NCBI RefSeq assembly: GCF_047344985.1
Contig: NZ_CP178861.1
Coordinates: 186,001 to 250,000, forward strand
DNA: 64,000 nucleotides
DNA from: Bdellovibrio sp047344985
Lineage (GTDB): Bacteria > Bdellovibrionota > Bdellovibrionia > Bdellovibrionales > Bdellovibrionaceae
Direction: 5' to 3'
Shown: piece after piece, positions 34,493 to 43,894 of the stretch
How the letters are laid out: each line of letters starts with the position of its first letter
Numbering within the stretch: the first letter of the stretch is position 1
Made by a program: the position numbers and the translations under genes
Notes under the pieces: generated by a model
What the model was told of the DNA's origin: nothing
Databases searched by the model: none
Seen by the model: only the letters and a program-made list of their open reading frames with translations

Positions 34493-35680
34493 TCATCTAG
34501 CTAATGTAAACCAAATGGTTGTGCCTTTGTTGGGAACGGATTCGGCCCAGATGCGGCCGTCGTGGAGTTCGACGACTTTCTTACACGTAGCTAAACCAAT
34601 GCCGGAGCCGGAGTATTCTTGTTTCGAATGTAAGGTCGTATAAAGTCCGAAAATATTTTCTTTTTCTTTCGGGTCAAAGCCGATGCCGTTATCTTTCACT
34701 GAAAAAAGCAAGTACTGCGCAAATTTTTTGTCGTCGACATTCACTTCAATGACAGGAGGCTTTGAACTACGAAACTTGATCGAATTGGCAAAGAGATTTT
34801 GGAAGAGCTGAACCAGCAACGCCGGATCACCTTGTACTATCGGCATTTTCTGACTTTTTATTTGTGTGTGAGTTGTTTCAATAGATTCATGAAGATTCTG
34901 TTCGGTGATCTTAAGCACTTCATTCAAGTCCACATCTATAAACTGATGATTCTGTGCCGCCAGGCGAGCGTGTTCTAAAAGATGATCTATGAGATGTCTC
35001 ATTCTCTCAGCGGCACTTTCAATGATTGGGATGTATTCATGTCCCGGAGAGTTTGCCAACTGACCCAGTTCTTCATTCAAAAGAGACACATATCCCGAAA
35101 TAGTCGCGAGGGGAGACTTTAAGTCATGGGCAGCAACACCAGCAAACTGTTCCAAGTCGCGATTGCTGACTTCCGCTTTGTTAAGAGCCTCTTCGGTGTT
35201 TTTCTGTTTCGTGGAAATAAAGCTTTCAGCAGTGGAAATTCCAAGGACTTCGAAAACCTCATCAATCTTATTTCTGATTTCATAAGATAATTGTCCTTGG
35301 TGCTGTAGTTCCTGGATAACATCTTTTTTGATGATGCTAAATTCCTTTAAAAGTTGAGGCAAGCTAAAGCCCAGAGGAGCTGTACCTTCAAATTTATAAA
35401 GGGGGGACATTTCTTTATCCGCGACTGTGACGTGAGGTGAAGCAGATGTACTTAATTGCAGGTTATCTATAAGGGCGTTGAGAAAAAGCTGCAAAGGCGT
35501 TGTTAGTTTTGAAATAGGCGCCTGAGGAAATTCTTTACCGAGATCCATGATAACACGTTTTTGGATATCTTTTTTAAGGTTTTCAATATTCTCCACACAG
35601 GCTCCTTTGATCGAATCTCCATTTTTTAGCATGACGTGAGTAGAGGTGGGTCCAGGGATTTGTTGTTTCTTCACAGTCAA
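34493..35680 (-). CDS. Soluble sensor histidine kinase
   Basis: 395 residues, no membrane helix. The N-terminal 170 residues are helical and Gln/Lys/Glu-rich, a possible RsbR-type or other signal-input region. HisKA follows with H-box FAGVAAHDLKSPLATISGY (about 190), then HATPase motifs: FQNLFANSIKF, DNGIGF, GLYTTLHSKQEYSGSGIGLATCKK. The HDLKSP box and the layout fit phytochrome-like or stress-sensing hybrid families without a receiver. TTG 35680 is used as start but has no clear SD, so the N-terminus is uncertain. It faces the tRNA gene convergently, 20 bp away. Confidence 0.85.
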   Translation of the reverse strand: MTVKKQQIPGPTSTHVMLKNGDSIKGACVENIENLKKDIQKRVIMDLGKEFPQAPISKLTTPLQLFLNALIDNLQLSTSASPHVTVADKEMSPLYKFEGTAPLGFSLPQLLKEFSIIKKDVIQELQHQGQLSYEIRNKIDEVFEVLGISTAESFISTKQKNTEEALNKAEVSNRDLEQFAGVAAHDLKSPLATISGYVSLLNEELGQLANSPGHEYIPIIESAAERMRHLIDHLLEHARLAAQNHQFIDVDLNEVLKITEQNLHESIETTHTQIKSQKMPIVQGDPALLVQLFQNLFANSIKFRSSKPPVIEVNVDDKKFAQYLLFSVKDNGIGFDPKEKENIFGLYTTLHSKQEYSGSGIGLATCKKVVELHDGRIWAESVPNKGTTIWFTLAR

Positions 35681-35871
35681 GAGACGACTATGAGCCGGTT
35701 CTTTTTCTCAAAGTCGCCCTCTTCGAGATGACCGGCTTTCAGAAATAAAATGATTTGGTTATATCTATTGCGATACCGATCTGTTCTACTTGGTGAACAC
35801 GTCGTTCTCATTATTCAATCGATTCTCTTTTGTCTTCTGTGAATGGCCCCTAAGCTTTTAAGGAGGCAAAT

Positions 35872-36177
35872 ATGGGAAAGAAATTATACGTCGGAAATTT
35901 ATCATACACAGTTGATTCGAATCAGCTTACAAATCTTTTTGCAGAGTTTGGTACTGTTGATTCCGCAAATGTGATCACAGATAGAGAAACAGGCCGCAGT
36001 AAAGGTTTTGCATTCATCGAAATGTCTACAGATGGAGAAGCGCAAACAGCGATTCAAAAATTGAACGGTTCAGAAGTTTCTGGTCGTGCGATGAATATCT
36101 CTGAAGCGAAACCTCAAGAAAACCGCTCTGGTGGCAATCGTCGCAGCGGTGGTTTCAGCTCTCGCCGTTCATACTAA
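35872..36177 (+). CDS. RRM-type RNA-binding protein
   Basis: 101 residues: one RNA recognition motif with RNP2 KLYVGNLSY and RNP1 SKGFAFIEM, followed by a short Arg/Gly/Ser-rich tail (GGNRRSGGFSSRRSY). Such small glycine-tail RRM proteins are known in cyanobacteria and several Proteobacteria and are often cold- or stress-induced. GGAGG precedes ATG 35872. The next gene is an IF-1-like protein 39 bp on, so they may form a cold or translation module (inference). Confidence 0.93.
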   Translation: MGKKLYVGNLSYTVDSNQLTNLFAEFGTVDSANVITDRETGRSKGFAFIEMSTDGEAQTAIQKLNGSEVSGRAMNISEAKPQENRSGGNRRSGGFSSRRSY

Positions 36178-36216
36178 TATCGGCAGATTTAATTATAAAA
36201 TACGCAAAGGAATATG

Positions 36217-36438
36217 ATGGCTAAAGACGATTTGGTCACGACGGATGGCAAAGTCGTAGATCTTTCCGGTGGTGGAGTTTATTCCGTGACTCTTCCTAAC
36301 GGTGTTTTAATTAAGGCTCGTTTATGTGGAAAGATGAAAAAATTTAATATCAAGGTTGTTGTAGGAGATCGAGTGAATGTAGGGGTTTCGCCCTACGATC
36401 CCACTCACGGTTTGATCTTACACCGACATAAAGTTTAA
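36217..36438 (+). CDS. IF-1-like translation initiation factor
   Basis: 73-residue S1-fold protein with the size and pattern of IF-1: AKDDLVTTDGKVVDL, VTLPNGVLIKARLCGKMKKFNIKVVVGDRVNV and SPYDPTHG. Several positions differ from standard IF-1 (for example GGGVYSV, LCGKMKKF), so it may be the genome's only IF-1 or a divergent second copy. ATG 36217 chosen over ATG 36214 because AAGGA is better spaced. It is not near ribosomal genes, the usual home of infA. A terminator follows. Confidence 0.8.
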   Translation: MAKDDLVTTDGKVVDLSGGGVYSVTLPNGVLIKARLCGKMKKFNIKVVVGDRVNVGVSPYDPTHGLILHRHKV

Positions 36439-36459
36439 GGGCCCCAGGGGCCCTTTTTT
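36437..36459 (+). terminator. Intrinsic terminator after the IF-1-like gene
   Basis: Symmetrical AAGGGCCCC-A-GGGGCCCTT (36437-36455) then T-run. It begins on the stop codon of the IF-1-like gene and ends next to the convergent hydrolase stop. Confidence 0.85.
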
Positions 36460-37162
36460 AGTGCGGCGGCTGTGTGCCTTGGACTTGCATCGCAGATGCA
36501 CCTTTATAGTTGTGATACTCTTCGATTTCTTGAGAGACTGATATGAACCAACCCCAGCCGTGACCCTGTTCTTTTACGGCTTCCATAAAACCAGTGACGG
36601 TTTCGTGGCGGCCCCAGTCGCGTTGCAATTCACATGCGACAGAGTTCCAGCCAACAGGTTGCGCTCCAGCATGGACCATGCGTTGAAGTGCGGCTTTATG
36701 ACCCTCGATGGAATTAGCACCGACGCAATCAACGACTGGAAATACTTCGTAGCCCTCTTTGATTGCATCCATTGTTGGAAATAACAAACAGGCGTCCGTC
36801 CAAAGAGCGGCGATAATAAGTTTCTTGCGTTTAGTGGCTTTGATCGCTTGATAAAATTCTTCATCTTCCCAAGCGTTGATTGAAGTTCTGTCAATTGATG
36901 GAACACCGGCAAGCAGTTCTTTAAGTTGCGGAATGGTGTCAGGGTTTCTTCCATTTATCGTATTCACTGTGCTTAAAACAATGGGGACATCAAATGCCTT
37001 TGCTGTTTTGATTAAGGCGCGCATGTTACCGATAAGTGTCTGGCGATCCATCGAAACCGTTGTGATAATTTGGGGTGGTTGATAATCGATGATGACAAGG
37101 ACTGCGTTTTTTGGTGTGAGCAAATGATCTTTGACCTGATCGCGAACGGGAGTGCTTTTCAT
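36458..37162 (-). CDS. Isochorismatase-family hydrolase
   Basis: 234-residue cysteine hydrolase of the isochorismatase superfamily: first catalytic Asp in VLVIIDYQPP, Lys near KRKKLIIAALW and nucleophile Cys in WTDACLLFPTM. The sequence with its long C-terminal helix resembles the YcaC-like branch. Such enzymes hydrolyse amides or similar bonds; the substrate is unknown. ATG 37162 has AAGGAG seven bases upstream. Probably monocistronic. Confidence 0.88.
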   Translation of the reverse strand: MKSTPVRDQVKDHLLTPKNAVLVIIDYQPPQIITTVSMDRQTLIGNMRALIKTAKAFDVPIVLSTVNTINGRNPDTIPQLKELLAGVPSIDRTSINAWEDEEFYQAIKATKRKKLIIAALWTDACLLFPTMDAIKEGYEVFPVVDCVGANSIEGHKAALQRMVHAGAQPVGWNSVACELQRDWGRHETVTGFMEAVKEQGHGWGWFISVSQEIEEYHNYKGASAMQVQGTQPPH

Positions 37163-37295
37163 AGAGAATCTCCTTAAAAAAGTATTGTTAAAGCAGACTC
37201 TCAAACGCTCAGCGAGGCAATTTTCTCGCGGGGTGAATGCTAAAATTCACAAGAAGTTTCTATCGAATTGAATGTGCTTTAACAGGTCGGACTCA

Positions 37296-38051
37296 TTAAG
37301 GGTGTTTGCTGGTAATACCTTTTCTTTTTAAGATATCATCCCACGATCCATCTTTCACGATATCGTCGATCAGCTTATTTAAGTCTGCGACTTTGATTGT
37401 CGATTGTTCGTTTGAAACAAGAAGACCTAGCCGATAAATTTGATCGAAATTTTTTGAGATGAGCAAAAACTTTTGATCTTGTGGATTTTCTTTCAAATAA
37501 ATATCCAAGTACTCTTTAGATACAATAGCGATGTCGGTACGCTTGTTCAGTACGGCGCGGATGTTTCCTTCCTGAGTATTGGTAAGCTCTAAATTGAATT
37601 CTTTCAAAGCTTTCGGGCCCGTGGACAGCCCCAAAAATCCATAATGGTAACCGCGCATGCCTCGAATTTTTTTACTTTTTAGATCTTTAAAATAAGCTTG
37701 GGTGCGGGAGGGCTCATTCAGAGCGATGAAGACCTCTCCACCTTCTTGAAATATTTTTGTTGAGGTCACAAGATCAGGATTCCAACCCCACGATTTGCAT
37801 TCAAAGGCGATGATTTGGTATCGCCCTTCTTTCATATCGTGGTATCTTCTTGAAGGTGAAGTGGGAACAAATCGAAATTCAAACTTTGATTGTTTTTGAT
37901 TTAAAAGCTGAATCAAATCCAATGTCAGACCTTGGAAGCCGTTGTTCTTACTGATGACGTAAGGTGGAAAGTCGTAACCACCGATATCAACAGGCGTGGG
38001 CTTGGCGAAGGCCATGCTGGAAAGAAAAAGAAAAACTAAAGAGAATTTCAC
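37296..38051 (-). CDS. Periplasmic solute-binding-like protein (SBP family 3)
   Basis: 251 residues with signal peptide (cleavage near AFA-KP). GGYDFPPYVISKN and FQGLTLDLIQLLNQK at the start, and RTDIAIVSKEYLD further on, match bacterial extracellular solute-binding family 3. No ABC permease or ATPase gene is adjacent, so it may work alone or as a sensor. Divergent from ppiC with about 54 bp between starts. Confidence 0.82.
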   Translation of the reverse strand: MKFSLVFLFLSSMAFAKPTPVDIGGYDFPPYVISKNNGFQGLTLDLIQLLNQKQSKFEFRFVPTSPSRRYHDMKEGRYQIIAFECKSWGWNPDLVTSTKIFQEGGEVFIALNEPSRTQAYFKDLKSKKIRGMRGYHYGFLGLSTGPKALKEFNLELTNTQEGNIRAVLNKRTDIAIVSKEYLDIYLKENPQDQKFLLISKNFDQIYRLGLLVSNEQSTIKVADLNKLIDDIVKDGSWDDILKRKGITSKHP

Positions 38052-38105
38052 ATTCCGACCTTACGGGAGTGTGAAGAGTTGGGTCAAATTAAATACGGAG
38101 GAAAC

Positions 38106-38378
38106 GTGAAAATCAGAGCCAGTCATATATTGGTGCAGCATCAATATGAAGCCGATGATCTTTTACGAGCATTAAAGAGTGGTAAAAGCTTTGAAGAATT
38201 AGCACGCAAGCACTCTCGCTGTCCCTCCTCCTCCGTGGGAGGAGATCTGGGAACATTCTCTGAAGGTCGCATGGATGAGACATTTGAAGAGGCTGCGTTC
38301 TCTTTGAGGGTCGGCGAAACGACCGCAAAACCTGTACGCACGAAGTTTGGTTATCACCTTATAAAAAGAACGGAGTAA
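38106..38378 (+). CDS. Parvulin-type peptidyl-prolyl isomerase (PpiC-like)
   Basis: 90-residue parvulin domain without signal peptide: KIRASHILVQHQYEAD, FEELARKHSRCPSSSVGGDLG and KTRFGYHLIKRTE-like end (TKFGYHLIKR). It catalyses cis-trans isomerisation before proline, most likely in the cytoplasm as E. coli PpiC. GTG 38106 has GGAGG just upstream and gives the canonical N-terminus. The antiporter gene starts 5 bp after the stop. Confidence 0.93.
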   Translation: MKIRASHILVQHQYEADDLLRALKSGKSFEELARKHSRCPSSSVGGDLGTFSEGRMDETFEEAAFSLRVGETTAKPVRTKFGYHLIKRTE

Positions 38379-38383
38379 TCTAA

Positions 38384-39688
38384 GTGAGAGCCTTTCTCCC
38401 TCTTTTAACGTTCATCGCTCTTTTTCTTGGGAGCGGAATTTATTATCACTTGCAAGGAGCCGAGTTTGCTTTTTACAAACTGCCGTCTCCGGTCGCAACA
38501 CTTCCAGCGATTATATTAGCTTTTCTTTTGATGAAGGGAACCTTTGATAAAAAGGTGAACACGTTCATGGAGGGACTTGCTGATCACAATATTCTTACGA
38601 TGTGTCTGATCTATCTTTTGGCGGGCGCATTTGGAAGTGTTGTAAAAGCCATTGGTGGTGTCGATGCGGTGATTTTCTGGGGAATGAAAATCATGCCGGA
38701 AAATTTCTTGTTACCAGGATTCTTTTTACTCGCCGCTTTGATCTCGACATCTATTGGTACATCCATGGGAACGATTTCAGCGTTGGGGCCGATTGCCTTG
38801 GGGCTCGCTGAAACGGGTGGTTTGGAGAAAGCTCTTGTGTTTGGCGCTTTGATTGGTGGCGCCATGTTTGGCGATAATCTTTCTTTTATTTCTGACACGA
38901 CAATTGCGGCGACACGGTCGCAAGGTTGTTCGATGAAGGATAAATTTCGCGTGAACTTTCGTTTAAGTCTGCCAGCGGCGTTGCTAACGGTGATGATTCT
39001 CTTTTTGTCGTTCGCTCCGGGCCACGTAGTCTCCGTGAAAGAAATGGAAATTTTTAAGGCTCTACCTTATGCCGTTGTTTTGATATTGGCCTTGTTAGGA
39101 ATAAATGTCTTTTTGGTCTTAGTTCTGGGAATTCTTCTTGCCGGAGGTTTGGGACTCTTTGCGACAGAAGGGTATTCTCTTTTGCAATGGGCCCAGGACA
39201 TTTATACAGGCTTTAAGGATATGCAAGAGATCTTTCTTCTTTCTCTTTTCATGGGTGGTCTGGGGCAGATGATGAAAGTCGAAGGCGGTATCGCGATTTT
39301 GCGCGGCCTCTTTAAGAAGATGAAGTTTCAAAGCGCGCGTTTAGAAAAATTATGGGCGGAATTTAGCATCGCTCTTTCAGTGAGCATCGCGAATCTGGCC
39401 GTTGCCAATAACACCGTTGCTATTCTAATTACAGGCGACCTCGCTAAAGAAATTTCTAAAGCGGAAGAAGTGCCAGCTCCACGCAGTGCAAGTCTTTTGG
39501 ATATCTTTTCTTGCGTGATTCAAGGTTTGATTCCTTATGGTGCCCAGATTTTACTAGCTAGCCAAATGGCGAAACTGTCTCCGCTGGCGCTCGTGGGGGA
39601 AGTCTATTATTGTTACGTCCTCGGTGGAATGACTTTAGTATCGATGTTCTGGCGAACTTCACGCATAAAGACCAGTACAAATTGTTAA
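38384..39688 (+). CDS. NhaC-family Na+/H+ antiporter-like protein
   Basis: 434-residue membrane protein with about eleven helices. GTSMGTISALGPIALGLAE and GGAMFGDNLSFISDTTIAA are strongly conserved in NhaC-type antiporters. It exchanges cytoplasmic sodium for protons, or a related organic substrate as some NhaC relatives do. GTG start with GGAG eight bases upstream, 5 bp after the parvulin gene. Confidence 0.9.
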   Translation: MRAFLPLLTFIALFLGSGIYYHLQGAEFAFYKLPSPVATLPAIILAFLLMKGTFDKKVNTFMEGLADHNILTMCLIYLLAGAFGSVVKAIGGVDAVIFWGMKIMPENFLLPGFFLLAALISTSIGTSMGTISALGPIALGLAETGGLEKALVFGALIGGAMFGDNLSFISDTTIAATRSQGCSMKDKFRVNFRLSLPAALLTVMILFLSFAPGHVVSVKEMEIFKALPYAVVLILALLGINVFLVLVLGILLAGGLGLFATEGYSLLQWAQDIYTGFKDMQEIFLLSLFMGGLGQMMKVEGGIAILRGLFKKMKFQSARLEKLWAEFSIALSVSIANLAVANNTVAILITGDLAKEISKAEEVPAPRSASLLDIFSCVIQGLIPYGAQILLASQMAKLSPLALVGEVYYCYVLGGMTLVSMFWRTSRIKTSTNC

Positions 39689-39758
39689 AAACCTGTTCAG
39701 CGTAGATTTTCCTCATAATTTTGGAAAGAATATTCTTATTCAAGAAAAGGGGAAATGA

Positions 39759-40574
39759 ATGCGCGTGTTATTGTATGCAATCGCTTTGGCGTTATTGGGT
39801 GGTTTTGCGGTGAAAGCGAATGCTGCCGAGGTTGTAAAGGATAATTCCTTTCTTATTGAGGAAGCGTACAACCAGGAACCCGGTGTTGTGCAGTTTATTC
39901 AGACTTATCAGTATCTTGATCCCGCACATGAATGGGGATACTCGTTCACAAACGAAATTCCTATCACAGATGAGACTCATCAATTTTCTTACGTTATTCC
40001 TGTTTTAAAAAAGAGTGCTGTCGGTGGTGATGGCGACAAAACGCAGATTGGTGACGTCCTTCTAAATTATCGTTACCAATTGATGAACACAGAGATGATT
40101 TCCATGGCTCCACGTTTTTCGATCATCCTTCCTACAGGAGACTACAAAAAAGGTTTCGGCAATGGTGTAGCGGGCTTCCAGTTTAATCATGCTGTTTCCA
40201 TCACGCTTAACGATCGCTGGACCAATCATTGGAACGCCGGTTTTACATACACACCGGATGCAAAGAATGAGCTGGGAGAAACGGCTTCCCTTTTTGGTTT
40301 TAACTTTGGAACAAGTGTTGTCTACAATGTCACACCAAAGACAAATCTTCTCTGCGAATTCGTAATGAACAATAACGAAGTCGTTGCCGGACAAGACACT
40401 AAGGCGACAGAGGCGACTTATTATGTTGTTCCCGGCATACGTACGGCTTTTCAAGCCGGGCAAGAAACCGAGATTGTTCCCGGCATCGGCGCACTTCTTG
40501 GTGTCGGTCCTTCCGCGGCTGAACATGAGCGCGGTGTCTTTTTATATCTTTCAGTAGAGTCGAAACTTTGGTAA
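39759..40574 (+). CDS. Outer-membrane beta-barrel protein, unknown ligand
   Basis: 271 residues: signal peptide (cleavage near ANA-AE), then alternating amphipathic strands ending with an aromatic residue (ESKLW), the usual barrel closing signal. Segments such as PRFSIILPTGDYKKGFGNGVAGFQFNHA resemble the DUF3187/MetA-like outer-membrane families. SD AAAGGGG precedes ATG 39759. 13 bp before the chemoreceptor gene, so they are probably cotranscribed. Confidence 0.7.
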   Translation: MRVLLYAIALALLGGFAVKANAAEVVKDNSFLIEEAYNQEPGVVQFIQTYQYLDPAHEWGYSFTNEIPITDETHQFSYVIPVLKKSAVGGDGDKTQIGDVLLNYRYQLMNTEMISMAPRFSIILPTGDYKKGFGNGVAGFQFNHAVSITLNDRWTNHWNAGFTYTPDAKNELGETASLFGFNFGTSVVYNVTPKTNLLCEFVMNNNEVVAGQDTKATEATYYVVPGIRTAFQAGQETEIVPGIGALLGVGPSAAEHERGVFLYLSVESKLW

Positions 40575-40587
40575 CAGGGTCGGGCGA

Positions 40588-42009
40588 ATGAATCTTTCTA
40601 TAAAAAAACAACTGGTGCTTTTATGTGGAGGATTTTTACTTGTCCTAGTTGGCATTGGAAGTCTTTCTTTTATCAATTCCACGCGGTTGATGACACAATT
40701 TGATAATGTCGCCAACGTGCAACTGCCAGCAGTTCGCAATATGACTCTCGCAGATATGATGCACGATGGACTTCGTTCCGTGGTTTTGGCCTCCTTGCTT
40801 TCGGCGGAGAGCGGTGAAGTATCTGAATTAAAAAACATTCAGAAAGAATCTGAAGAAAAATCGGAAGAATTTAAAAAATATCTTTCTGCTTTAGAAGCAT
40901 TGCCATTAAATGCCGAAACTAAAAAAGCGATTCTAGAAACCAAACCCCAGATGGAACAATATATTGAACACACCAAAAAAATTGTGAATCTCGCGGTGAC
41001 TCAAGGTTATAAAGTCGCATTGGCTGAGCTTCCAAAGTTCAACGATACTTTCAAGGTTCTCGAAGGAAAAATGGAAAACCTGGGAGAGTTGATTGAAAAA
41101 GATGCGGAAGTTGCGCACGAATCCGGTGGAGCTTTCCGTGCCATCAACTTGGTTATCACTATAGTAGGCGGGCTTTTCTGTTTGCTCGGCGGAGCATGGA
41201 TCACCTCAAGTTTGATAGGTCGTATGTCGGTTTTTTCCAATCGCATTGAGAAAACGGGTCATTCTTTAGATGAGACCAGTCACCATCTTAATAAAGCCAG
41301 CCAAAATCTCGCAAGCGGAGCGACGGAGTCGGCGGCTTCCTTGCAAGAAACGGTGGCTTCCTTGGAAGAACTTTCCAGTATGGTGAAGCTTAATTCAGAA
41401 AATGCTAAAAACGCCTCCACTTTGTCTTCGGAAAGTTTCGAAGCCTCCAAGGCGGGTGCTGAATCTGTGCAAAAGTTGATTCAAAGCATGGATGCTTTAA
41501 AAGGCTCGGCGACAAAAATCGAAGAGGTGATTCAAGTCATTGACGATATCGCCTTTCAAACAAATCTTCTTGCTTTAAATGCCTCAGTGGAAGCGGCTCG
41601 TGCCGGTGAGCAGGGAAAAGGCTTTGCCGTTGTTGCCGATGCTGTTCGCAGCCTTGCCCAACGAAGTGCTGATTCTGCAAAAGATATTTCTAAAATGATT
41701 CAAGAAAGTGTATCCAGAATTCACGAAGGCGGCGAAGTCGCTCATCAAAGTGGCGCTCTTCTTGGTAAATTTCTTTCTTCCGCGCAAAAAGTTTTGGAAA
41801 TTAATAATGAAATCGCAGGGGCCAGCCAAGAGCAAGCTCGTGGGCTGGGACTAATCAGTGAAGCCATGAATAAATTAGACCAAGCATCGCAGCAGAATGC
41901 GCAAGTTGCTCAAGAGGTCGCCCAAACCAGCGATCAAATGTCAGAGCTTTCTCAAGGTATGCAAGGGCTTGTGACGGAACTAAAAGCCATGGTGGGCCGT
42001 CAAGGTTGA
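40588..42009 (+). CDS. Methyl-accepting chemotaxis protein
   Basis: 473-residue transmembrane chemoreceptor. Helices near 5-28 and 180-202 bound a periplasmic four-helix-bundle domain of about 150 residues (Glu/Lys/Ala-rich). The cytoplasmic part has the highly conserved tip DDIAFQTNLLALNASVEAAR and GEQGKGFAVVADAVRSLAQRS. It ends without an NWETF-type CheR/CheB pentapeptide. No other che gene is nearby. Its 3' end overlaps the convergent lipoprotein gene by 10 bp. Confidence 0.95.
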   Translation: MNLSIKKQLVLLCGGFLLVLVGIGSLSFINSTRLMTQFDNVANVQLPAVRNMTLADMMHDGLRSVVLASLLSAESGEVSELKNIQKESEEKSEEFKKYLSALEALPLNAETKKAILETKPQMEQYIEHTKKIVNLAVTQGYKVALAELPKFNDTFKVLEGKMENLGELIEKDAEVAHESGGAFRAINLVITIVGGLFCLLGGAWITSSLIGRMSVFSNRIEKTGHSLDETSHHLNKASQNLASGATESAASLQETVASLEELSSMVKLNSENAKNASTLSSESFEASKAGAESVQKLIQSMDALKGSATKIEEVIQVIDDIAFQTNLLALNASVEAARAGEQGKGFAVVADAVRSLAQRSADSAKDISKMIQESVSRIHEGGEVAHQSGALLGKFLSSAQKVLEINNEIAGASQEQARGLGLISEAMNKLDQASQQNAQVAQEVAQTSDQMSELSQGMQGLVTELKAMVGRQG

Positions 42010-42983
42010 CGGCCTTTCCAGTATTGAAGATTTTGTTCAATCAACTGCAAGTCATATTGCAGACGCTTTTTTTCTTCGTTTAAAAGTCGCTGGTCATCGT
42101 TGGCATCGGCACCGACACTTCGCTCATCCATCCGCATTTGTGACTGTGCTTTTTCATAAATCGAGGTCCATAAATTAAAAGCCACATCTTGATTGAGCTT
42201 TTCCTGGGGCTGCTGGTCTTCAGGAAGCTGCCTTCCTTCAAAATCAATCAGACCATGAGATTTAAATTGAATCTTATCGGCAAAGCGCAAGCGAGCAATG
42301 CTGTCGACTTTCTTAATATATTTCATCGCCTCTTCAAGTTTGCCTACATTATCAATAGACGTGGATAAAATAGATTCTTTTAAAAGAACGTCACGGATGA
42401 ACATCGTTCTTAACATCAAAAAGGAATACGCCGTCTCCTCAAAGCGACGACCGCCCTCAAGTTTTTCACCTATAATATTTCGGTGAATAATTTCCTGAAC
42501 GACCTCTTGCGGGGTAAAACCTGCGATCACTTGTAAGGCCGTTAGCTTGGCAAGTTTTTGGGTATTGATTCGCTGAATTTGTTTTTTTGTATAAGGAACT
42601 TCTTCTCCTGTGGCTTCGTCAATGTCTTTATTAGGCAAAGCTTCATCGACTTCCTTAAGCCATAGATAAGTTAAATCAATCAGCTCCTCTGCAGAGGCGG
42701 CTTCAGCAAATTTTTTTCCATAGGGCATCAGCTTAAAAGGCACGGGAGCCAAAGTATCCTGATTTTCTTCCTTAATCAGATTTTCTAAGGGAATTAATAG
42801 GGATTGATCGTGGACCCCTTTGTTTGTTGTCTTCATTTCATCCAACATTTTTCTCATGTTGGCATTGGTTTCGTCCATTTTACCTGGAACTTTTTTAGTG
42901 CCATCCAAAGCCTCCTGCAAATCGCAGGCGGCTAAGGAAAGTAATAAAATACCAGCTAGGGATACTTTAATTAAAGAATTCAC
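42000..42983 (-). CDS. Lipoprotein, unknown
   Basis: 327 residues, lipobox LLSLAACDL. Mature part is charged, mostly helical, with no recognised domain. It is followed by the other minus-strand gene upstream, a chalcone-isomerase-like protein, only 10 bp away; SD AAGGAG before ATG 42983. Probably one operon of two exported proteins. Similar helical lipoproteins with long N-terminal heptad-like segments are common in predatory bacteria, but no function is known to me. Confidence 0.65.
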   Translation of the reverse strand: MNSLIKVSLAGILLLSLAACDLQEALDGTKKVPGKMDETNANMRKMLDEMKTTNKGVHDQSLLIPLENLIKEENQDTLAPVPFKLMPYGKKFAEAASAEELIDLTYLWLKEVDEALPNKDIDEATGEEVPYTKKQIQRINTQKLAKLTALQVIAGFTPQEVVQEIIHRNIIGEKLEGGRRFEETAYSFLMLRTMFIRDVLLKESILSTSIDNVGKLEEAMKYIKKVDSIARLRFADKIQFKSHGLIDFEGRQLPEDQQPQEKLNQDVAFNLWTSIYEKAQSQMRMDERSVGADANDDQRLLNEEKKRLQYDLQLIEQNLQYWKGRQP

Positions 42984-42993
42984 GGACGTCTCC

Positions 42994-43644
42994 TTAAGGA
43001 GTTAAAAGATCGTTTTTTAAGGAAGCTACGCCGTCATCCGCAGGGACACCCAACCAGATTGAAAAAATCTTTTGAGTCATACCGCGTTCACCGACAAGCA
43101 CGGTTTGTTTTCCAGCCGTGTCTTCATAAATCAAAGTTTCTGAACCATCGGAGTGTTTCTTCACTAGAATGGTGAGATGACCACCGGAAGCGGCGTCGCC
43201 ACCTTTGCTGACAGCGCCTAGGAATGTTTTAATAGATGGAGTTGCCGTATCCACTTTGTTGGCGCTAAGTGCATCGCGGAAAGACGTTTGCACTTTGTCC
43301 GCTTCTACGGTTCTTAAGAACGTCATACGAATGGCGACAACGTCACTGTCATCCAATGATTTTAAAGCTTCGCTGTCTTTTTTAATAAAGCGTTGAGGGC
43401 TGCTCACCAAAAGCTCGGCAACATAAACTTTGACCTTAGAAAAAAGAACTTTCTTCCAGCGCAGACCAGCACCGACAGTGCCAAGCTGAGTTTCTGTTTT
43501 TTCAATAGTGGCTACGGCTGATTTGGAGATATTCACTCCTTCAATGCTGCGCGGGCCCTTTTCCATTTTTAAAACAGAAGCATGAGCGGAAGAAACTGAG
43601 AGAGCCAAAACGGGTGCAACGATAAAACGTGCAAGTGCTTTCAT
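42994..43644 (-). CDS. Exported chalcone-isomerase-like protein
   Basis: 216 residues with signal peptide (cleavage near AHA-SV). The region LRWKKVLFSKVKVYVAELLVSSPQRF and VVAIRMTFLRTVEADKVQTSFRDAL matches the bacterial chalcone-isomerase-like (Chalcone_3) family of exported proteins, which are not known to be flavonoid enzymes. ATG 43644 has AAGGAG five bases upstream. First gene of a two-gene operon with the lipoprotein. Confidence 0.8.
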   Translation of the reverse strand: MKALARFIVAPVLALSVSSAHASVLKMEKGPRSIEGVNISKSAVATIEKTETQLGTVGAGLRWKKVLFSKVKVYVAELLVSSPQRFIKKDSEALKSLDDSDVVAIRMTFLRTVEADKVQTSFRDALSANKVDTATPSIKTFLGAVSKGGDAASGGHLTILVKKHSDGSETLIYEDTAGKQTVLVGERGMTQKIFSIWLGVPADDGVASLKNDLLTP

Positions 43645-43894
43645 ATGAACTCCTTTTATGAGTGATACTTGATACGGCAAAGGCGTTCGTTCGTCGCTTT
43701 ATAAGGTGGCAATCAATATTTCAAAAAAGCAAAGCAGCGGCGATGCGACTGGCCTAAACAAACAGAGTTCCGACGATTTTTATAAATTAGTTTTTCATTC
43801 GAGAAAAAAGTCCTGAAAACGATTTGGACATTCTAAAAAATATTCAATTTCTAATGTGAGCCGACCGAAGACCCTTTTGAAAGAGAGGTCATCC

